The translations under genes and the position numbers were made by a program. Positions 50,001 through 52,433 of a DNA stretch of 52,433 bases are shown in pieces. Location: the NCBI GenBank assembly GCA_016182795.1, contig JACPFW010000013.1, positions 1-52,433 of the forward strand. The letters are read 5' to 3'. This DNA comes from Gemmatimonadota bacterium. GTDB lineage: Bacteria > Gemmatimonadota > Gemmatimonadetes > Gemmatimonadales > Gemmatimonadaceae. The stretch's first letter is position 1. Every line of letters starts with the position of its first letter. The notes beneath the pieces were generated by a model. That model did no database searches and was not told the DNA's origin. It saw only the letters and a program-made list of their open reading frames with translations.

Positions 50001-51209
50001 AACGTCACCGTGACGGGCCCGTCGCTGCTGTTCAGTAGTTCATCGATGATGCTGGGCATGCGGCAGACCACCGGCAACTCGGCGTACTACGTGCACACGC
50101 AGAACAACGTAGCGTCCGCGGTGACGGTCAGTCTGACCAGCACCGATACACGCGTGGCATCGGTGCCGGCCACGGTCACGATTCCGGCTGGCTCGTATTA
50201 CGCGTATTTCCCGGTGACGGCGCTCGACACGGTGGGCACGATCCAGATCCAGGCGACGGCCACAGGCTTTGGACCCGCCACACCGATGACGGCGCAGGTG
50301 ACGCAGCCCAAGTTCTATCTCTCCACTAACAGCTCGACGAGGACGACGGGCGGAGCCCAGTCGATTTACGTCTACGCGCAGGACGCCAACGGGAATAACC
50401 ATGCGACGACCGAGGCTGTCACGGTCACGCTGAGTTCATCGAGCGACGCCGTGGCACCGATTGACTCCGTCACGGTCACGATTCCCGCGGGTTCATCCTC
50501 CAGCAGCACGGCCAAGTGGAAGCCGCTGTCGGTGGGCAGCGCACAGTTGTCTGCGTCGGACTCCCGCGCCGCGATCTACAAGTACAACACGGCCACGCAG
50601 AACGTGACCGTCAACAATCCGAACGTGTCGCTGAGCTGGTCGAGTATCAAACTCGGCCTCGGTCAGTACACCGATCAGAACGCCTCCACGTCGGACTACA
50701 TGGCGTCGGCCACCACGGTGACGCTCGGACACGTCGGGGCCGTGAAGGCGACGATCCCCGCCAGCATGACGATTCCGTCGGGCAGCTACTACTCCTACTT
50801 CCGCGCCAGCGGCAGTGCCATTGGCACCGATTCGGTAACTTCCAGCATCGCATCGCCGTACCATGTGCCCGACACGGCATATGTCGTCGTGGACTCCGGG
50901 CGCGTCGATCCACTCTCGGGGTGGCCGAGCACGCTGGTCGTCGGCGATTCGGTACCGGTGACGTTCTACGCCCGAGATACGGACGGCTATACGCACAATG
51001 TGCTGGCCGCCGAAACGTTCACGATCAGCGCTGCATCGGGCCTGGAGATCCGCCGGGGCAACGCGGCGGTGACGAGTGTGACCATTCCGGCTGACGCGAA
51101 CTCTGTATCCTTCTACGTGAAGGGGACGAGCACCGGCAGTCCAACCGCGACGATTACCAATTCGAGATACCGAACCTTTATTACCCCGGCAGTCACGGTG
51201 ACGCCATGA
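44025..51209 (+). CDS. Giant Ig-like repeat lipoprotein (2394 residues)
   Basis: The signal sequence ends in a lipobox (LLIAVLVACGRE; Cys about 26), so it is an anchored surface lipoprotein. Residues about 30-160 form an N-terminal domain. About 165-1410 contain many Ig-like domains of Big/invasin type (ASGNVSTQWKLGATVGAQTLTVTSAGLTGSPL). From 1415 to the end are five repeats of about 195 residues with TIPAGSYYxYF motifs. The second copy at 51907 is nearly identical in its visible N-terminal part. Likely an adhesin or structural surface fibre; the target is unknown. Confidence 0.85.
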   Translation: MMMTSASPLRRLTIAAGLLIAVLVACGREITAPGSTPVVNAFKRVAPFAFAPQYETAIPASALHAALTQVAFERVRITLRRDDGTIALDTVVLFPAGEETLTLSLNVPLHANTPASGVSLSLNLGYVNAAGDTVFKGGPVPVIVTPTVSGSGGTPPTPVQVPVSYTGPGATAAAVEITPRTANGTPGQTVTFRAVARSATGQTLAGTPIVFVSSNPNVVTVDATSGVATFVGRGSATVFAELLTGPVDGATVTVTLPAARLDLTSGGGQTAPAGTTLAQPVVAKVTASDGIGVGGVSVTFAASDGGTATPATAVSDASGNVSTQWKLGATVGAQTLTVTSAGLTGSPLSVGATARSVVPVKLAIQAGPVSGKAGIAIPAIQVVAQDAAGSLVPTFTGDVTVALGANAGAATLSGTTTVTAVAGVATFTGLTLNRAGTGYTFAFSSATLTSVTSAPFDMTAGDASKLVFGAMPATVDAGIAIAPPVTVTAQDASGNPVTSFTGAVTLALGVNPSGTSLNGTVTSNAVAGVATFDNLTINRSGAGYTLTAASTGMTSGTSAAFNVAPGAATAIAVIAGSGQTAAAGSALGTITLQVRDALGNGIPNVAVTMAVTSGGGSLTPTSATTDETGAVNVSWTLGPVSGTQTFTASTTGLSPLTVSATATGGSSNTLAISAPPTPTQVAGVTFSPAVVVQAKNALGAVQTGFTGAVTASVATGPAGAVVGGTTTVNAVAGVASFSALRLTKAGTYTLQFTATGYAAAVTTSITVNPAPAKMIVADSGNAQTGGAGAALSQKLVALVTDSLGNPVSATTVSWAVATGGGSLSGQTTATDPFGRVRAVWTLGMTPGAQSVTASSTGLTGSPVTFTATAQGTIAATVVSPQVDTIISFGATRALTAQAKDGAGSNMTGTYTWVSRSPTIATVDASGVVTSVTNGATYIVATESGGTKDSARIVVQQRLATIKVTPGVRSIYKTRNYPFTATAVDGMDNVVPGITSFTWSTLTPSVATVDTAGKVTAVALGSTQVRATSGAVTGVANVTVVTPITRIIVGRDSSGVLVSDSTALASLGIGRAFKAEARDTLDAPMTGVTFTWASTNGSVALLDSMSATRAHALSNANGVTSIQAMADNVTGSSVLKVQQVLASIELGPTPDTIGVAGTVQLTARGKDANNRYISGGAFTYSSASTGIATVNATSGVVTGVALGTTTVTATSGVITSNTASIVVSTTVPPIISFGRDTLTVGRGSSTSIPILLSRANASAVTINLAARDTNAYFSTASITIAAGSTSANATLNGRNAGTTQIYATDSASVYKGDTAAVAVQANVRIAQSGWSLNATDQVATQVLLSDPSPAGGTYVTFNYGTAGRAQVSPDPAYIPTGQLASNVVITALGTTNGSTTITPAATGVNGTASTLTVYAPVLSISSSSGRLGAGQYEGGWYVSIPAYTKVAVPLTFSSTDTNIVTVAGSGSSIPAGSYYQYFTVSGKSTGTASVIVSALGWKPDTLPMTVTSPRTTISATTNLNTTSPTATATVYATDSLGSWHYRTSALALTISSSDTNVIKIIDKTPVLAAGSGYLSGIRYIPGGKGGTAYIKVVAGGHKPDSVLVTVVGPKLGFNWSGTRNVGKGQYDASAGYVYAPNSVVSALTVTLTRSDTAKLGVPATVTIPAGSYYAYFDVAGKDTANSVQIVASAPDYQGDTAYYRVTSPRVWTNSGGTYNNFSGGNSFYVYSTDSLKNSHPRSTPLTVSITVRDTNVVQVDSSSLTIAAGSYYNGSAHTSIRGVGSTWVVVSAAGHASDSTLYTVKTPKLSFNFTTANIGRRQYFGASDLYVTTPDYRPTPLTLTITQKQAAVDSLSATSLTIPTSSYYQYFGAAALNTGTDTLIVSADNYLPDTAFIRITSPRFYPPSIASTALTTTPQASVLLYAADSLNGTHLALDTIVVRVASSDNSVIKPAQPTIRIPRGSSYVYSYYNYFGPGTASLTFTDSAGIYPSITTNNVTVTGPSLLFSSSSMMLGMRQTTGNSAYYVHTQNNVASAVTVSLTSTDTRVASVPATVTIPAGSYYAYFPVTALDTVGTIQIQATATGFGPATPMTAQVTQPKFYLSTNSSTRTTGGAQSIYVYAQDANGNNHATTEAVTVTLSSSSDAVAPIDSVTVTIPAGSSSSSTAKWKPLSVGSAQLSASDSRAAIYKYNTATQNVTVNNPNVSLSWSSIKLGLGQYTDQNASTSDYMASATTVTLGHVGAVKATIPASMTIPSGSYYSYFRASGSAIGTDSVTSSIASPYHVPDTAYVVVDSGRVDPLSGWPSTLVVGDSVPVTFYARDTDGYTHNVLAAETFTISAASGLEIRRGNAAVTSVTIPADANSVSFYVKGTSTGSPTATITNSRYRTFITPAVTVTP
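48267..51206 (+). repeat. Five tandem ~195-residue repeats in the lipoprotein
   Basis: Copies begin near 48267, 48846, 49428, 50019 and 50619 (periods 579, 582, 591, 600 bp). Each opens with a P-x-L-x-F strand, then LG-x-GQY, carries one or two (P/A)(A/S/T)(G/S)SYY motifs often followed by xYF, and ends with a 'T-S/G-P-R/K' linker. They are diverged at DNA level, so this is an old protein repeat. Confidence 0.8.
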
Positions 51210-51742
51210 TGACTTTGCGCAGTCTCTCCATCGTGTGCGCCGCGCTCGCGCTCGCCGCGCCCACTCTGCCACTCGGCGCGCAGGCCGCACCGCCGCCGCC
51301 GAGACGGGACAGCGCTCCGGCACTCTTGCCGCCTCCGCCATCGTCACCTAGGCCGGAGACGGTGGCGCCGCGCTCGCGCGCGGCCGCTCAGATTGCTCCG
51401 CGCACCGAGACGGAGGCGGCGCGCCTGCGACCCATCGAGCCACGACGCATCAGCGCTCCGGTCGACTCCGCTCGGCCGACACCCGCGCGCGTAACGGCTC
51501 CGCTCGCGCTCACGCCCGCCGATCCGCCACCGCCGCGCCCGGTCACGCCGCAGGCCACGGCGCGCAACGTTGTACCGATGGGCATCGCGGAGGGCCCGCC
51601 CCCCGCTGGTGCAACCGCGCGATGCCGGAATGGCGTGTATCTCTATGCGTCGGTCACGGATGAGTCGTGCGCCGAGAACGGTGGCCTTGCCGTGCGCTTC
51701 CCGTCCAAGCTCGCGCCTCCCCCGCCCCCGCGTCGTCCGTAG
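51206..51742 (+). CDS. Proline-rich secreted protein with DUF3761-like end
   Basis: A 178-residue protein with a signal peptide (about 1-26, ALAAPTLPLGAQA), a long Pro/Ala/Arg-rich linker, and a C-terminal segment GATARCRNGVYLYASVTDESCAENGGLAVRF. The last part matches the DUF3761 pattern 'GATARCxDGTYSFSxxxxGTCSxHGGV', with two cysteines likely disulfide-bonded. Its ATG overlaps the lipoprotein stop (ATGA), so it is co-translated and may be a periplasmic or surface partner of it. Confidence 0.72.
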   Translation: MMTLRSLSIVCAALALAAPTLPLGAQAAPPPPRRDSAPALLPPPPSSPRPETVAPRSRAAAQIAPRTETEAARLRPIEPRRISAPVDSARPTPARVTAPLALTPADPPPPRPVTPQATARNVVPMGIAEGPPPAGATARCRNGVYLYASVTDESCAENGGLAVRFPSKLAPPPPPRRP

Positions 51743-51760
51743 CATCCCAGCTGGAGACAT

Positions 51761-51794
51761 CAGGCGGCCTGTGACCCACGTCACAGGCCGCCTG
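51761..51794. terminator. Long hairpin between the duplicated units
   Basis: CAGGCGGCCTGTGAC and GTCACAGGCCGCCTG form a perfect 15-bp stem with a CCAC loop, 18 bases after the stop of the previous gene. It probably terminates the first unit. It closely matches the hairpin at 43889. Confidence 0.75.
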
Positions 51795-51906
51795 GTCGTT
51801 CTGCACTCGCGCCCTCACAGATGGGCGCGTACGTTAGGACGTCTGGCCCCCTGACTGTGACCGGCCGCCACAGTTGGCGGCTGCGGAACTCAATCTGGGT
51901 GTCACA

Positions 51907-52433
51907 ATGCGTATTGCCTCTTCGGTTCGCCGTCTCAGCGTCGCCGCCGGCCTGTTGATCGCCATGCTGGTCGCTTGCGGCCGCGAGATCACCGCCCCCG
52001 GATCGACGCCGGTCGTCAACGCTTTCAAGCGCGTCGCACCGTTTGCCTTTGCGCCGCAGTACGAGACGGCCATCCCGGCGTCCGCGCTGCATGCGGCGCT
52101 CACGCAAGTCGCGTTTGAGCGCGTGCGCATCACGCTGCGCCGCGAGGACGGCTCCATCGCTCTCGACACGGTGGTGCTCTTCCCGGCGGGCGAAGGGACG
52201 CTGACGCTCAGTCTTAACGTCCCGCGCCCCGCCAACACCCCGGCCTCGGTCGTCTCACTCAGTCTCAACCTCGGCTACGTGAACGCCGCCGGCGACACCG
52301 TCTTCAAGGGCGGGCCCGTGCCGGTCAGCGTCACGCCGACGGTCAGCGGTTCGGGCGGCACGCCGCCCACGCCAGTACAGGTGCCGGTGAGTTACACTGG
52401 GCCCGGCGCGGCGGCGGCGACGGTGGAAATCTC
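51907..52433 (+). CDS. Second giant Ig-like lipoprotein (5' part only)
   Basis: The gene runs off the right edge. The visible 175 residues are nearly identical to the start of the gene at 44025: lipobox LLIAMLVACGRE, then ITAPGSTPVVNAFKRVAPFAF and the same N-terminal domain up to VPVSYTGPGA. Only scattered substitutions are seen (for example REDGSI for RDDGTI), so the duplication is recent or kept alike by recombination. The extreme N-terminus differs (MRIASSVRRLSV). Confidence 0.85.
   Translation, partial: MRIASSVRRLSVAAGLLIAMLVACGREITAPGSTPVVNAFKRVAPFAFAPQYETAIPASALHAALTQVAFERVRITLRREDGSIALDTVVLFPAGEGTLTLSLNVPRPANTPASVVSLSLNLGYVNAAGDTVFKGGPVPVSVTPTVSGSGGTPPTPVQVPVSYTGPGAAAATVEI

Overview
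The window is GC-rich bacterial DNA. It carries a class II photolyase, a SURF1-like protein, a DUF5916 outer-membrane-type protein, a DUF4015 glycoside-hydrolase-like protein, PadR-type regulation and giant Ig-like lipoproteins. This gene set, and a relic resembling the C-terminus of the six-bladed propeller proteins common in Gemmatimonadota, suggest a Gemmatimonadota chromosome. The phylum is inferred from gene content only. The left flank (1-3997) holds a membrane-protein fragment, an FmdB-type zinc ribbon, a DHA2 drug-efflux MFS, a bacteriohemerythrin, a decayed propeller gene and a PadR/membrane-protein pair with a palindromic operator.

From 3998 to 25525 lies foreign DNA built at the 3' end of tRNA-Gln(CTG) (25480-25552, minus strand). 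Three direct copies of the tRNA 3' half (3998-4039, 6585-6632, 25478-25525) divide it into two adjacent elements. Element B (4040-6584) has no integrase. It carries a closely packed minus-strand cassette of about seven small genes, including an FHA-domain protein and a stand-alone zinc-finger-like module. Element C (about 6.6-25.5 kb) starts with a tyrosine integrase and has paired GGGAGTCT sites at both ends. It carries a siphophage-type tail module: two chaperone-like genes overlapping in the -1 frame, a tape measure and a 1458-residue tail-tip protein. I see no capsid, portal, protease or terminase gene. A replication/recombination block follows: a winged-helix protein with internal iteron-like repeats, an HNH nuclease and a DYGxIPGT-domain protein. 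Then come unknown genes, a minus-strand holin/lipoprotein-like group, and a promoter-driven membrane-protein operon. It looks like a phage-derived island or satellite, or a heavily reduced prophage.

The right flank (25553-43598) is ordinary chromosome: a class V aminotransferase, a DinB-fold protein, tRNA-Ala(CGC), photolyase, a PLP dehydratase, RNase Z, DUF2203, a lipoprotein, DUF4015, a cysteine-desulfurase-like protein, a beta-hydroxyacid dehydrogenase, DUF5916, MgtE, two EamA transporters and a SURF1-like protein. From about 43.9 kb to the end there is a tandem duplication of a giant lipoprotein gene. The first copy is complete (2394 residues: Ig-like domains, then five repeats of about 195 residues). 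A DUF3761-like secreted protein and the start of a second, near-identical copy follow, and similar long hairpins precede both copies.

No CRISPR array, rRNA gene or recognisable insertion sequence was seen. All starts, domains and functions were read by eye from translation, motifs and spacing. No database search was run.
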